A program made the translations under genes and the position numbers. Source: an uncultured Clostridia bacterium (lineage in GTDB: Bacteria > Bacillota > Clostridia > Oscillospirales > Ruminococcaceae). From it: a stretch of 64,000 bases of DNA. This document shows positions 16,506-25,161 of this stretch, in pieces (positions within the stretch are counted from its first letter, which is position 1; each line of letters starts with the position of its first letter). Location: the NCBI GenBank assembly GCA_944387885.1, contig CALXGR010000004.1, forward strand, positions 1-64,000, given 5' to 3'. The notes under the pieces were generated by a model that saw nothing but the letters and a program-made list of their open reading frames with translations, had not been told where the DNA came from and ran no database searches.

Positions 16506-18647
16506 GTGCGTTTTGGATTCATGAAAAAGGAGAAAACCCCTCCGGCCCCCATCCGGTCCGAAGCCCCGGCTCCCGCTCCCCGGCAGGAGGATATTCTCCC
16601 CGGCAAGGTGGAGCCCCTGGGAGCCACCGTGGAGGCGGACGGGGTGAATTTTGCCCTGCAAAGCCATGGGGCCTGCGGGTGCACCCTCCTTCTCTACCGC
16701 CCCGGCCAGCCCCAGCCCTTCCGGGAAATCCCCATCCCCCTGAAATGGCGGGTGGGGGATGTATGGGCGGTCAAGGTCACAGGTCTGGACTGGACCAAAA
16801 CCGAGTACGCCTACCGGGTGGAAGGTCCCACCCAGCCCCAGAAAGGACTGCGGTTTGACGGCAGAAAAATTCTGCTGGACCCCTACGCCAAATCGGTGGC
16901 AGGGAAGGACCAGTGGGGCTCAGGGGGAGACTTTGTCTACCGTGCCCGTATCGTGGAAGACCGGTTTGACTGGGGGGAGGACCGGGCCCCCGGGTACCCC
17001 CTCACCGACCTGGTCATCTATGAAATGCACACCCGCTTTTTTACCCGCCATCCCACCAGCGGGGTTTCTGCCCCCGGCACTTTCTCCGCCATCCGGGAGA
17101 AAATCCCCTATCTGAAAGAGCTGGGGGTCAATGCAGTGGAACTGCTCCCCATCTTCCAGTTTGACGAGACCCTTCACCGCCGCCAGTTCGAGGGAAAACT
17201 GCTTCTGGAAAGCTGGGGCTACAACACGGTGGGATATTTTGCTCCCCATGCCGCTTACTCCAGCCATCAGGAACCGGGACAGGCCGGTACCGAGCTGAAA
17301 GAGCTGGTGAAAGAACTCCACAAAAACCGGATAGAGGTTATTCTGGATGTGGTGTTCAACCATACCGCCGAGGGCAATCAGAATGGCCCCCTCTTCTCCT
17401 TCAAGGGGCTGGACAACAACCTGTATTATATCCTCAGCCCGGACGGAAGCTACCACAATTACAGCGGCTGCGGCAATACCCTGAAATGCAACCATCCGGT
17501 GGTCCAGCGGATGATTCTGGACAGCCTGCGGTACTGGGTCATCCATTACCATGTGGACGGATTCCGGTTTGACCTGGCCAGCGTTCTCAGCCGGGGAGAG
17601 GACGGGACCCCTCTGGAGGACCCGCCCATCCTTCGGGCCATTGCCTGTGACCCTATTCTCAGCCGGACCAAACTCATTGCGGAAGCCTGGGACACCGGTC
17701 TTTACCAGGTGGGACGGTTCCCTGCCAACGGCCGCTGGGCCGAGTGGAACGGCCAGTACCGGGATACCATCCGGGGCTACCTGAAAGGGGATTTGTGGGA
17801 GAGCGCCGCCGCCCTCCGCCGCATCGGGGGAAGCGAGGATATGTACAGCCACGGAGGCTACCGGGGCTGTGCTTCCAGTGTCAACTTCCTCACCTGCCAC
17901 GACGGGTTCACCCTTTACGATCTCTACTCCTACAACCAGAAGCATAACCGGGCCAACGGATGGAACAACACCGACGGCACCGACGATAACCGGAGCTGGA
18001 ACTGCGGAGTTGAGGGGGAGACCTCCGACCCGGAGGTGAACCGGCTGCGGAAAAAGATGATTTGCAATGCAGTCACCCTTCTCCTTTGCAGCCGGGGCGC
18101 AGCCATGTTCCTGGCCGGGGACGAGATGGGAAACACCCAGCAGGGAAACAACAACTGTTATTGCCAGGACAATGACCTGAGCTACCTGGACTGGAGCCTT
18201 CTGGAAAAGAACCGGGAAATCTATATCTATTTCCAGAAGCTCATCCGCCTGCGCCGGGAGCATCCGGTGCTCCGCCGCCCCCTCACGCCCTTGAAGGGAA
18301 TGCCGGGGATTCAGTTCTTCGGCCCGGACGGCAAGACCGCCCCGGAGGAGAACGCCCCCACCGTGGAGGTATGTTTTGCGGGGGTCCATCCTGCCACCGG
18401 GGAGGAGGACCTGGTCTGCCTGGTATACAATGCACACTGGGAGGGAACTACTGTCCGCCTGCCCGCTCTGCCGGCAGGACTGGAATGGACGGTAGCCGCC
18501 AATGCCTCCGCCCCCAGGGAAGACAAGGGGTGGGAAGGCCGTCCCGCCATCCAGCCCTATCCCCTGGAGGGAAGGACCGCAGCGGTCTTTGTAGGGCGCA
18601 GACGGCCCTCGGTTTTTGGAAAAAAGTCCAGAAAACCGGGAAAATAA
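16506..18647 (+). CDS. glgX: Glycogen debranching enzyme (GlgX/isoamylase type, GH13)
   Basis: This enzyme hydrolyses alpha-1,6 branches of glycogen or related glucans. The 713-residue protein has an N-terminal CBM48-like domain (about 30-130), the GH13 barrel and a C-terminal beta domain. Catalytic regions seen are VILDVVFNHT (region I), DGFRFDLAS with nucleophile D356, AEAWD with acid/base E393, and LTCHDG with D466. GTG 16506 fits the AAAGGG site better than ATG 16521. No glgA/B/C genes lie nearby and the gene has its own promoter. Isoamylase and pullulanase activities cannot be separated by sequence inspection. Confidence 0.88.
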   Translation: MRFGFMKKEKTPPAPIRSEAPAPAPRQEDILPGKVEPLGATVEADGVNFALQSHGACGCTLLLYRPGQPQPFREIPIPLKWRVGDVWAVKVTGLDWTKTEYAYRVEGPTQPQKGLRFDGRKILLDPYAKSVAGKDQWGSGGDFVYRARIVEDRFDWGEDRAPGYPLTDLVIYEMHTRFFTRHPTSGVSAPGTFSAIREKIPYLKELGVNAVELLPIFQFDETLHRRQFEGKLLLESWGYNTVGYFAPHAAYSSHQEPGQAGTELKELVKELHKNRIEVILDVVFNHTAEGNQNGPLFSFKGLDNNLYYILSPDGSYHNYSGCGNTLKCNHPVVQRMILDSLRYWVIHYHVDGFRFDLASVLSRGEDGTPLEDPPILRAIACDPILSRTKLIAEAWDTGLYQVGRFPANGRWAEWNGQYRDTIRGYLKGDLWESAAALRRIGGSEDMYSHGGYRGCASSVNFLTCHDGFTLYDLYSYNQKHNRANGWNNTDGTDDNRSWNCGVEGETSDPEVNRLRKKMICNAVTLLLCSRGAAMFLAGDEMGNTQQGNNNCYCQDNDLSYLDWSLLEKNREIYIYFQKLIRLRREHPVLRRPLTPLKGMPGIQFFGPDGKTAPEENAPTVEVCFAGVHPATGEEDLVCLVYNAHWEGTTVRLPALPAGLEWTVAANASAPREDKGWEGRPAIQPYPLEGRTAAVFVGRRRPSVFGKKSRKPGK

Positions 18648-18660
18648 AGGGAAATTCCCC

Positions 18661-18689
18661 TTGCAAAAAAGAAGAATATAATGTAAAAT
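18661..18689 (+). promoter_or_regulatory. Sigma-A promoter of the mazG-hup operon
   Basis: TTGCAA (18661-18666), a 17-base spacer and TAAAAT (18684-18689), 32 bases before mazG. Confidence 0.6.
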
Positions 18690-18720
18690 AGACCCTAGCC
18701 CATTTTGAGGGAGGCCCGAT

Positions 18721-19416
18721 ATGAAGCCATTTCAGATGAAGGAAACTTACGGTGTGGAAGATCTGGTAGAGATCATCCGAATCCTCCGGGACCCTGAAAA
18801 CGGCTGCCCCTGGGATAAGGTCCAGACCCATCAGTCCATCCGGAAAAATCTTCTGGAGGAAGCCTACGAGGCTGCGGAAGCCCTGGATACAGGGGACCCG
18901 GAGATGATGCGGGAGGAATTCGGGGACCTGCTCATGCAGGTGGTGTTCCACTGCCAGATGGAGCAGGAAGCCGGTCACTTTGATTTCCAGGGCGCCTGCG
19001 ACAGTGTCTGCAAGAAACTGATTTTTCGGCACCCCCACATTTTCCCAGACCCCTCGGGCCATACTACCCATAAGGATTGGGAGACCCTGAAACGGGAGGA
19101 AAAGGGCCGCAGCACTCTGGAGGATGAACTGGACAGCGTTCCGGTCACCCTGCCTGCTCTCATGAAGGCCCAGAAAACCCTTTCCCGGGCCGCCCGGTAT
19201 GGGGTGGAACTCCAGCCATTGTCCCTGGAACTGGGGCAGGACCCTGCCCGTCAGGTGGGAGAACTTCTCCTCAAAGCCACAGCCCTGGCCCAGCAGGCGG
19301 GGGTGGATGCGGAGGAAGCCCTCACCCGAGCCGTCCAGAATTTTGTTCTGGAGGCCAAATCACGGAACAGCGAACAGAAGGCGAACAACGCCGAATGTGC
19401 TGAAGATATTCATTAG
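18721..19416 (+). CDS. mazG: Nucleoside triphosphate pyrophosphohydrolase MazG
   Basis: MazG cleaves NTPs and dNTPs to NMP and PPi and acts in nucleotide housekeeping. The 231-residue product carries the metal-binding helix signature EEAYEAAEAL...EEFGDLLMQVVFH in the N-terminal MazG domain, plus a second, less conserved C-terminal half. It starts with a short PFQMKETYGVEDLVEIIRILRDP segment typical of YabN C-terminal/MazG proteins. GAGGG precedes the ATG. It is first in a block syntenic with B. subtilis yabN-yabO-yabP-yabQ-divIC-yabR. Confidence 0.93.
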   Translation: MKPFQMKETYGVEDLVEIIRILRDPENGCPWDKVQTHQSIRKNLLEEAYEAAEALDTGDPEMMREEFGDLLMQVVFHCQMEQEAGHFDFQGACDSVCKKLIFRHPHIFPDPSGHTTHKDWETLKREEKGRSTLEDELDSVPVTLPALMKAQKTLSRAARYGVELQPLSLELGQDPARQVGELLLKATALAQQAGVDAEEALTRAVQNFVLEAKSRNSEQKANNAECAEDIH

Positions 19417-19430
19417 GAGGTTAAATAATA

Positions 19431-19703
19431 ATGACTAAGGTAGATTTGATTGCAAAGATGGCCGAGACCGGCATGACCAAGAAGGACGCTGAGAAGGCTC
19501 TCAACGCTGCTCTGGAAGCCGTTACCGCTGCCCTGGCCGCTGGGGAGAAGGTTGCCATCACCGGATTTGGCACTTTCGAGGTTCATGACCGTGCCGCCCG
19601 CACCGGTATCAACCCCCAGACCAAGGAGACCATCCAGATCGCTGCCTCCAAGGTCCCCGCTTTCAAGGCCGGCAAGGCTCTCAAGGAAGCTGTAAACAAG
19701 TAA
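19431..19703 (+). CDS. hup: Nucleoid protein HU
   Basis: HU is the histone-like DNA-bending protein of the nucleoid. The 90-residue length matches the family. The signature [20 protein letters not shown] contains the beta-arm with R-x-G-x-N-P-Q-T, whose proline intercalates in DNA. TAGGAGG lies upstream of the ATG. Codon use (GCT, GAG, AAG rich) is more biased than in neighbours, as expected for an abundant protein. A strong terminator follows, so hup can be expressed separately from the sporulation/division genes downstream. Confidence 0.95.
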   Translation: MTKVDLIAKMAETGMTKKDAEKALNAALEAVTAALAAGEKVAITGFGTFEVHDRAARTGINPQTKETIQIAASKVPAFKAGKALKEAVNK

Positions 19704-19724
19704 TCGGACAGGCATGGACCTGTT

Positions 19725-19755
19725 GCCCGTCACCCTGGGGTGGCGGGCGTTTTTT
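19725..19755 (+). terminator. Terminator after hup
   Basis: GCCCGTCACC-CTGG-GGTGGCGGGC (one G-U pair) followed by six Ts. It ends 19 bases before the rqcP start. Confidence 0.8.
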
Positions 19756-19773
19756 GTAAAGGAGATGAATGAT

Positions 19774-20022
19774 ATGCGGATCGACAAGTATCTCAAGGTA
19801 AGCCGCCTGGTCAAGCGCCGCACCGTGGCCAACGAGGTGGCGGATGCAGGCCGGATCCTGGTCAACGGCAAGGTGGTCAAGGCCAGCTACAATGTGAAGG
19901 AAGGGGACATCATCGAAATCACCTTCGGCAACAAGCCGGTGAAGGTCAAGGTCCTCATGGCCGAGGTAAATACCCAGAGCAAGGACCTGGCCCGGGAAAT
20001 GTACCAGGTGGTCGAGGAATAA
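19774..20022 (+). CDS. rqcP: S4-domain ribosome quality control protein RqcP
   Basis: RqcP (YabO) binds stalled 50S subunits with RqcH and helps poly-alanine tailing. This 82-residue protein is almost entirely an S4 RNA-binding domain: RIDKYLKVSRLVKRRTVANEVADAGRI followed by VNGKVVKASYNVKEGDIIEI. ATG 19774 was chosen because AAGGAG ends 9 bases upstream; ATG 19765 is too close to that site. It lies between hup and yabP as in other Firmicutes. Confidence 0.9.
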   Translation: MRIDKYLKVSRLVKRRTVANEVADAGRILVNGKVVKASYNVKEGDIIEITFGNKPVKVKVLMAEVNTQSKDLAREMYQVVEE

Positions 20023-20083
20023 CCTGCCGCCCCGGCGCATATCCTCTCTTGAACGGGGATTTCCCGGAAAGGGAGGACTGCCC

Positions 20084-20365
20084 ATGGAAAACCAGGCAAA
20101 ACCCGGGGCTCTGCCCCACAGCCTTACCCTGCAGGAACGGCAGAAACTGTCGGTGACCGGGGTAAAGCGAATCATCTATTATGACGAGTCGGGGGCCCAG
20201 CTGGACACCGACCAGGGACGGCTGACGGTGGGAGGACAGCAGCTCCAGGTCAGCGAACTGTCGGTCCAGACCGGACAGCTGGAAATCAGCGGCCTGGTGG
20301 AATCCCTCCAGTATACGGCGGCCCCCGGGCCCCGCACCGGCCTGTTCGGCCGGCTGGGCCGTTGA
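20084..20365 (+). CDS. yabP: Sporulation protein YabP
   Basis: YabP belongs to the YabP/YqfC family of spore-coat-associated proteins needed in the mother cell for normal sporulation in several species. The 93-residue protein has the family core SLTLQERQKLSVTGVKRIIYYDES and LTVGGQQLQVSELSVQTGQLEISG, ending in a short GLFGRLGR tail. GGGAGGA precedes the ATG. yabQ begins within its last codons (4-base overlap). Confidence 0.9.
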   Translation: MENQAKPGALPHSLTLQERQKLSVTGVKRIIYYDESGAQLDTDQGRLTVGGQQLQVSELSVQTGQLEISGLVESLQYTAAPGPRTGLFGRLGR

Positions 20366-20823
20366 CGGTCAGCCTGCCCTGGGACCGGCTTTTGCAGGAT
20401 ATGCTGGACTGCATGGGCTGGGGGCTCCTTCTGGCTATAGGGTATGACCTGGCCCGGACCCTGGTGGGGACCGGGTTCTGGCGCTGCCTGGTATTGGACC
20501 TGACCGGTTTTCTGGCAGCGGCGGTGGTGGTCCGGGGATACGGGGCCGGAATCAGCGCAGCCGGTGTGCCCCGGTGGTATCATCTGCTGGGGATGATTCT
20601 GGGGGCCACCGCCTGGTTTGGCGGGGTGGCCCCGGCCCTGGCAGGGGTGCGCCGGAAGGTCCTGTGGCTGGCCGGGCGTCCGGTCCGGCTGGCCCGAATC
20701 TGGGTATTCGCCCCTTTTAAAGAGAGGATAAAGGCCCTGAAAAAAGAAAAAAAGAAAAAATCCCGGGAACTTCCCCGAAAACAGTTGCCAAAAAAGGGAA
20801 GAATGTTGTATAATTCAAAATAA
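20362..20823 (+). CDS. yabQ: Spore cortex membrane protein YabQ
   Basis: YabQ is a mother-cell membrane protein required for cortex formation. The 153-residue product shows four hydrophobic segments (about 15-30, 38-58, 68-88, 90-105) and a very basic Lys-rich C-terminus. The family assignment rests mainly on topology and position after yabP. The TTG at 20362 overlaps the yabP stop; an internal ATG at 20399 is possible but would cut the first helix. A promoter for the next gene lies within its 3' end. Confidence 0.8.
   Translation: MTVSLPWDRLLQDMLDCMGWGLLLAIGYDLARTLVGTGFWRCLVLDLTGFLAAAVVVRGYGAGISAAGVPRWYHLLGMILGATAWFGGVAPALAGVRRKVLWLAGRPVRLARIWVFAPFKERIKALKKEKKKKSRELPRKQLPKKGRMLYNSK
20785..20814 (+). 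promoter_or_regulatory. Promoter of divIC inside yabQ
   Basis: TTGCCA (20785-20790), an 18-base spacer and TATAAT (20809-20814). A perfect 12-bp palindrome GGCGCATGCGCC (20837-20848) lies in the leader. It would let divIC be expressed in growing cells independently of the sporulation genes. Confidence 0.55.
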
Positions 20824-20875
20824 TTCCGTTTATTTTGGCGCATGCGCCTGTTGGTTCAAGTGGAGGCAGTGTGAG

Positions 20876-21163
20876 ATGAGGGAAAAAAACAGTTCCGCTC
20901 TTCATTGGTTGCTCACTGCGGCGTTCTGGATCGCAGTGGTTTATCTGGGGGTACAAATCTTTTCTACCCGGGTGGCCATCGGTCAGAAAGAGCAGGAGTT
21001 GGCTACTGCCACCACCCGGCTGGCCGAGCAGGAAGCGGAAAATGAGGAACTGAGCCGGACCCTTTCCGGCAGCACCCAGAGTATTGTGGAGCAGGTAGCC
21101 CGGGACGAGCTGGGTTACGCTCAGCCCAATCAGCGGGTGTTTGTGGATGTGACCGGCAAATAA
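20876..21163 (+). CDS. divIC: Septum formation initiator DivIC (FtsB family)
   Basis: DivIC bridges FtsL/DivIB in the division machinery. The 95-residue bitopic protein has a short cytoplasmic tail, one membrane helix (about 9-28, LHWLLTAAFWIAVVYLGVQIF) and an extracytoplasmic coiled coil (about 35-75), then the DivIC end with EQVARDELGYAQPNQRVFV. The position in the yab block supports DivIC rather than FtsL. Confidence 0.88.
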   Translation: MREKNSSALHWLLTAAFWIAVVYLGVQIFSTRVAIGQKEQELATATTRLAEQEAENEELSRTLSGSTQSIVEQVARDELGYAQPNQRVFVDVTGK

Positions 21164-21184
21164 TAAAGGTGAGGGGTTAGTTTT

Positions 21185-21649
21185 TTGGCAGTCGAGGTAG
21201 GAATGATTCTGGAAGGCCGGATCACCGGCGTTAAGAAGTTTGGGGCATTTGTGGCTCTGCCCGAAGGAAAGGTGGGCATGGTCCATATTTCGGAAGTGTC
21301 CAACCAGTTTGTGGAGGATATTACTGCGGTGCTCCACGAAGGGGATACGGTCAAGGTGAAGGTCATGTCCATTGGGGAGGACGGCAAGATCGCCCTTTCC
21401 ATCAAGCGGACCCTGCCTCCTCCTGCACCCAAGGCAGCAGGAGAGCGGAAGGACGGCCCCCGGCCTGCCCGGCGCAAACCCGCTCCCGATGCTCCCCGGG
21501 TCTGGCAGCCCAAGCCGGTCCAGTCCCAGGAGAACATGAGCTTTGAGGATATGATGAGCCAGTTCAAGAGCCGCAGCGAGGAGAAGATCGCTGACAGCAA
21601 GCGCTGGACTGAAAACCGCCGGGGCGGAGGATACAGCCGCCGGAGATAA
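21185..21649 (+). CDS. S1 RNA-binding domain protein (YabR-like)
   Basis: The 154-residue protein carries one S1 domain (about 3-72: GMILEGRITGVKKFGAFVALPEGKVGMVHISEVS) followed by a Pro/Arg-rich linker and a basic C-terminal tail (RWTENRRGGGYSRRR). It belongs to the YabR/GSP13 group that binds ribosomes or RNA. The start is TTG at 21185, preceded by GAGGGG; translating from the internal ATG would remove the first strand of the S1 domain. It follows divIC as in Bacillus. Confidence 0.85.
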   Translation: MAVEVGMILEGRITGVKKFGAFVALPEGKVGMVHISEVSNQFVEDITAVLHEGDTVKVKVMSIGEDGKIALSIKRTLPPPAPKAAGERKDGPRPARRKPAPDAPRVWQPKPVQSQENMSFEDMMSQFKSRSEEKIADSKRWTENRRGGGYSRRR

Positions 21650-21702
21650 ACACCAAGGGGCGTTGCCGCAGGTCACGCCTCTTTTTTTGTAGGAGAAAAA
21701 AG

Positions 21703-22821
21703 ATGAATATAAATTTGATTGCCCCCTGTTATTTCGGACTGGAATCCACCCTGGCCTTTGAGGTCCGGCGGCTGGGCGCCCAGGACGTACAGGTCACCGA
21801 CGGCCGGGTGGCCTTCAGCGGCACCCAGGAGATGATTTGCCAGGCCAACCTGAACCTGCGCACCGCCGAGCGGGTGCTCATGCTGCTTTACACCGGAAAG
21901 GCCGAGACCTTTGACGAACTGTTTGACAGTGTCTATTCCATCCCCTGGGAGGAGCTGATCCCCGCCAACGGGGCGTTCCCCGTAAAGGGAAGCAGCCTGT
22001 CCAGCCAGCTTTCCAGCGTGCCTGCCTGCCAGAGCATTGTGAAAAAGGCAGTGGTCAAGCGGCTGATGGCAGGACATAAAACCTCTGTTCTGCCCGAGGA
22101 CGGAAAGGAATACCGGATTCGGTTTGCTCTCCGGAAAAACGCTTTGGAGGTCATGCTGGACACCAGCGGGGAAGGACTTCACAAGCGTGGTTACCGGAGA
22201 AACGCCACCCTGGCTCCCATCAAGGAGACCCTGGCTGCCGGAATCGTGGACCTGAGCCGGGTCCGCCGGGACAGCCGGGTGGAGGACCCCTTCTGCGGCA
22301 GCGGCACCCTCATCATTGAGGCCGCCCAGAAAGCCCTGAACATTGCCCCCGGTCTCCGCCGACGGTTTGCCGCCGAGCATTACAGCTTTGTGGGCCCGGA
22401 ACTTTGGCGGCAGGCCCGGAGCCAGGCCATGGATGCCATCAAGCGGGACGCCGCCTTTGAGGGAGTGGGATATGATATCGACCCTCAGGCTGTGGCTCTG
22501 GCCACCCAGAACGCCAAGCTGGCAGATGTGGGGGACCGGGTCCGGTTCCAGGTGGCGGATGTGAAGAATTTCGCCCCTGATTCTCAGAGCATTGTCATTA
22601 CCAACCCTCCCTACGGCGAGCGGTTGGGGGACCTGAAAATGGCCGGGGAACTGGCCCAGGTGCTGGGACAGCGGTACCGGGAATATCCCACCCAGGGACT
22701 TTACGCCATTACCGCCGATGGTGAGTTTGAACACCACTTCGGCCAGAAGGCTTCCAAGCGCCGGAAGATGTACAACGGCATGATTCCCTGCCAGATTTAT
22801 ATGTACTACAATAAAAAGTAA
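21703..22821 (+). CDS. THUMP-domain class I SAM RNA methyltransferase (RlmL/YpsC type)
   Basis: This 372-residue enzyme combines an N-terminal ferredoxin-like/THUMP module (about 1-150) with an N-6/N-2 methyltransferase domain. The SAM site is seen as DPFCGSGTLIIEAA, and the catalytic N-P-P-Y as TNPPYGERLGDL. The family methylates a guanine in 23S rRNA (RlmL N-terminal type); the exact base cannot be told from the sequence. A weak hairpin precedes the gene and a strong terminator shared with the converging patatin gene follows. Confidence 0.88.
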   Translation: MNINLIAPCYFGLESTLAFEVRRLGAQDVQVTDGRVAFSGTQEMICQANLNLRTAERVLMLLYTGKAETFDELFDSVYSIPWEELIPANGAFPVKGSSLSSQLSSVPACQSIVKKAVVKRLMAGHKTSVLPEDGKEYRIRFALRKNALEVMLDTSGEGLHKRGYRRNATLAPIKETLAAGIVDLSRVRRDSRVEDPFCGSGTLIIEAAQKALNIAPGLRRRFAAEHYSFVGPELWRQARSQAMDAIKRDAAFEGVGYDIDPQAVALATQNAKLADVGDRVRFQVADVKNFAPDSQSIVITNPPYGERLGDLKMAGELAQVLGQRYREYPTQGLYAITADGEFEHHFGQKASKRRKMYNGMIPCQIYMYYNKK

Positions 22822-22824
22822 AGA

Positions 22825-22857
22825 AAAAGGACCGGTGCCAAATGCTCCGGTCCTTTT
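22825..22857. terminator. Bidirectional terminator
   Basis: AAAAGGACCGG and CCGGTCCTTTT form an 11-bp stem with A/T tracts on both sides, between converging genes. Confidence 0.85.
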
Positions 22858-22860
22858 ATG

Positions 22861-23706
22861 TCAGTTGTTGAGGTATTCCATCAGGGCGGGGAAGATCTCC
22901 TTGGTTACCTGATACCCAATATGGTAACCCTCGGTCAGCTTCTCCTTGTTCTTTTCGGTACGGCCAATGTTCAAAGTTTCGGGGGGGCGGATGACAAACA
23001 CCTTTCCGGCGGCCTCGTCCTGCTCCAGCCGCTCCAGGGTCTGGTTATATCCCAGATACCGGCTGGCGCTGGCCTGGACAAACTTGGGGTACTTCCGGTA
23101 CTCCGCCGCAATCAGGGGCTGGAGGGAGGAAGGCTCCTTCCGGTATCCTTTGGGCCGGGTAAGGACCACCACGTTCTTGTCGTTCCCCAGATGGATGCTC
23201 TTCAGGTAGGGAATGCTGTCCGCAATTCCGCCGTCCAGGTAATACTTCCCGTCAATTTCCACCTTCCGGCTGACCAGGGGCAGGCTGGCGCTGGCCCGGA
23301 CCCAGGTCACATCCTGGTACCCGTTGGCGACCTCGTGATAGACTGCCTTGCCGGTCTCCAGGTTGGTGACGGTGGCAAAGAACCGCATGGGGTTTTTGTT
23401 GAACTGGGCATAGTCCATGGGGTCCAGCAGATCGGGAATGGCCCGGTAGCAGAAATCTACCCCGAACATATCCCCGGTGGTGAGCAGGCTGCGGACAGAA
23501 CAGTACCGGGGATCATCCAGATAATCCACGCTGATCCGCAGAGCCCGGCCCGGCTGCTGGGCCTTGTAGCTGCACCCGTGGCAGGCCCCGGCACTGACTC
23601 CGATGAGGGTGTCAAACCAAAGATCCTGCTCCATAAAATAATCCAGCACCCCGGCGGTAAAGATACCCCGCAGGCCGCCGCCTTCCAGTACAAGTCCCTT
23701 ACTCAT
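22861..23706 (-). CDS. Patatin-like phospholipase
   Basis: The 281-residue patatin-family hydrolase has the oxyanion segment GLVLEGGGLRGIFTAG, the nucleophile S38 in G-V-S-A-G and the catalytic Asp in LDGGIADSIP, so the Ser-Asp dyad is intact. It probably hydrolyses lipid acyl esters; no signal peptide is visible, so it acts in the cytosol or on the inner membrane face (RssA/YjjU-like group). An AAGGAGG site precedes the start. The divergent PHP gene shares its upstream region, where the minus strand has an extended -10 (TGG-TACAAT). Confidence 0.88.
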   Translation of the reverse strand: MSKGLVLEGGGLRGIFTAGVLDYFMEQDLWFDTLIGVSAGACHGCSYKAQQPGRALRISVDYLDDPRYCSVRSLLTTGDMFGVDFCYRAIPDLLDPMDYAQFNKNPMRFFATVTNLETGKAVYHEVANGYQDVTWVRASASLPLVSRKVEIDGKYYLDGGIADSIPYLKSIHLGNDKNVVVLTRPKGYRKEPSSLQPLIAAEYRKYPKFVQASASRYLGYNQTLERLEQDEAAGKVFVIRPPETLNIGRTEKNKEKLTEGYHIGYQVTKEIFPALMEYLNN

Positions 23707-23814
23707 GGCAAATACGCCTCCTTATTCCTTTAGTGAAATGACGGGCCAATCCGGAGGCCGGCCCTGTCACTGAACTTATTGTACCACAAATTTACCAAAA
23801 TCCATAGGGACAAT

Positions 23815-23843
23815 TTGCCCAAAATGACAGATGGTGGTATAAT
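23815..23843 (+). promoter_or_regulatory. Promoter of the PHP gene
   Basis: TTGCCC (23815-23820), a 17-base spacer and TATAAT (23838-23843), 67 bases before the ATG at 23911. Confidence 0.6.
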
Positions 23844-23910
23844 AAACCCCAGAATCAAAGTCCCTTCCTTCTTGGGAAAAATCAGATTCGGAAAGCAGAG
23901 GGAAAAGTAT

Positions 23911-24777
23911 ATGCCGGGAGACCTTCATACCCATTCCAATTACTCGGACGGTTCGGTAAATCCGGAAAAGGTGGTTTGGCTGGCGGCAAAGACCGGGTTG
24001 ACCAGTCTGGCCATCAGCGACCATGACAGCATGGAAAGTGTCCGGTACGGTTACGCCCATCCGGTCCAGCACGGGGTGGAACTGATCCCTGCCCTGGAAC
24101 TGAGCTCCTATGACTATGAGCGGCAGCACCGGGTCCACATCCTCTGCTATTACCCTGACGACTGCCCCGCCCTGGAAGAACACTGTGAACTCATGGGCCA
24201 GCGCCGGACCCAGGCCACCCTCCAGAGCTGCCGGGAACTGGAAGCCATCTGCCCCCAGTTCTCCACCCAGGATGCCTGGTCCTACTGCGGGGAAGGGAAA
24301 GTCCTCTATAAAGCCCATGTTATGCGGGCGCTCATGGATGCAGGACTGGCGGATAACATTTACGGGGACCTGTACCATGAGCTGTTCGCCCTCCGGCCGG
24401 TGCCGGGAAAGGTGATTCATGAGGCCAAGTACCGCCCGGTGGAGGAGGTGCTGGCCACCGTCCGGGCCTGCCGGGGGGTGGCGGTCATTGCCCATCCCAG
24501 CGTTTACCACAGTATGCCCCTGGTGGAGGACCTGGTGGCCCGGGGCCTCATTGACGGGGTGGAAATCCACCATCCCCGGAACACCCCCCAGGACAAGGAA
24601 CGGCTGGAACAGCTGGCCAGGGAATATGGCTTGCTGGTCACCGGAGGGACCGATTACCATGGAATGAACTCCAAGGTGCCGCATCCGGTGGGAACCTGCC
24701 AGACCGACGATGAAACCATCCAAGCCATCAAGGCTTTGGCTCAGAGCCGGAAAACCGAAAAAGCAAAGGAGAAATAA
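23911..24777 (+). CDS. PHP-domain phosphoesterase
   Basis: This is a 288-residue member of the COG0613 PHP family (metal-dependent phosphoesterases such as RNase AM/AMP phosphatase). Metal-ligand signatures are H6-T-H8 with YSDG, SDHDSM, VIAHPSVYHS and GTDYHG. ATG 23911 is preferred to upstream in-frame codons because it directly precedes the first metal motif and lies after the promoter and an AGAGGG site. It is followed 2 bases later by a TSCPD gene, so the two are co-transcribed. The natural substrate is unknown. Confidence 0.85.
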   Translation: MPGDLHTHSNYSDGSVNPEKVVWLAAKTGLTSLAISDHDSMESVRYGYAHPVQHGVELIPALELSSYDYERQHRVHILCYYPDDCPALEEHCELMGQRRTQATLQSCRELEAICPQFSTQDAWSYCGEGKVLYKAHVMRALMDAGLADNIYGDLYHELFALRPVPGKVIHEAKYRPVEEVLATVRACRGVAVIAHPSVYHSMPLVEDLVARGLIDGVEIHHPRNTPQDKERLEQLAREYGLLVTGGTDYHGMNSKVPHPVGTCQTDDETIQAIKALAQSRKTEKAKEK

Positions 24778-24779
24778 AT

Positions 24780-25040
24780 ATGGTTACTGTAAACTACAAG
24801 AATCAGGGGACCTGCAGCGTCCTCACCACCGTTACCCTGGCCGATGACCACACCATCCAGGAAATCGCCGTCAAGGGCGGCTGCAACGGCAACCTGAAAG
24901 GGATCTGCGCCCTGCTGAAAGGCCAGAAAGCTGAGGATGTCATTGCCCGGATGGAGGGTATCAAATGCGGACCCCGCTCCACCAGCTGCCCCGACCAGAT
25001 CAGCAAAGCTCTGACCCAGGCCCTCAAGGAACTGGGCTGA
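24780..25040 (+). CDS. TSCPD-domain protein
   Basis: This small 86-residue protein consists of a TSCPD domain (name from the T/S-C-P-D motif, here TSCPDQISKAL). Cysteines at about 12, 35, 63 and 70 could bind metal. Such free-standing TSCPD proteins (TIGR03905 type) are conserved in Clostridia; related domains occur at the C-terminus of class II ribonucleotide reductases. No function can be stated. It forms a two-gene unit with the PHP gene and ends at a strong terminator. Confidence 0.85.
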   Translation: MVTVNYKNQGTCSVLTTVTLADDHTIQEIAVKGGCNGNLKGICALLKGQKAEDVIARMEGIKCGPRSTSCPDQISKALTQALKELG

Positions 25041-25050
25041 ACCTGAACAT

Positions 25051-25085
25051 GCCGCCTTCCTTTCAAAAAGGAGGGCGGTTTTTTT
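25051..25085 (+). terminator. Intrinsic terminator
   Basis: GCCGCCTTCC and GGAGGGCGGT form an imperfect stem around TTTCAAAAA, followed by seven Ts. Confidence 0.8.
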
Positions 25086-25161
25086 GATTCCCGTCCTTTC
25101 GATGTTTATTTGTCTTCTGCCCGTCTATACTGGATTATATCTCTTGACGGGAGGCAGATCC

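Noticed and set aside
22858..23733. Plus-strand frame opposite the patatin gene
   Set aside because: Patatin motifs (GGGLRG, GVSAG, DGG) are on the minus strand.
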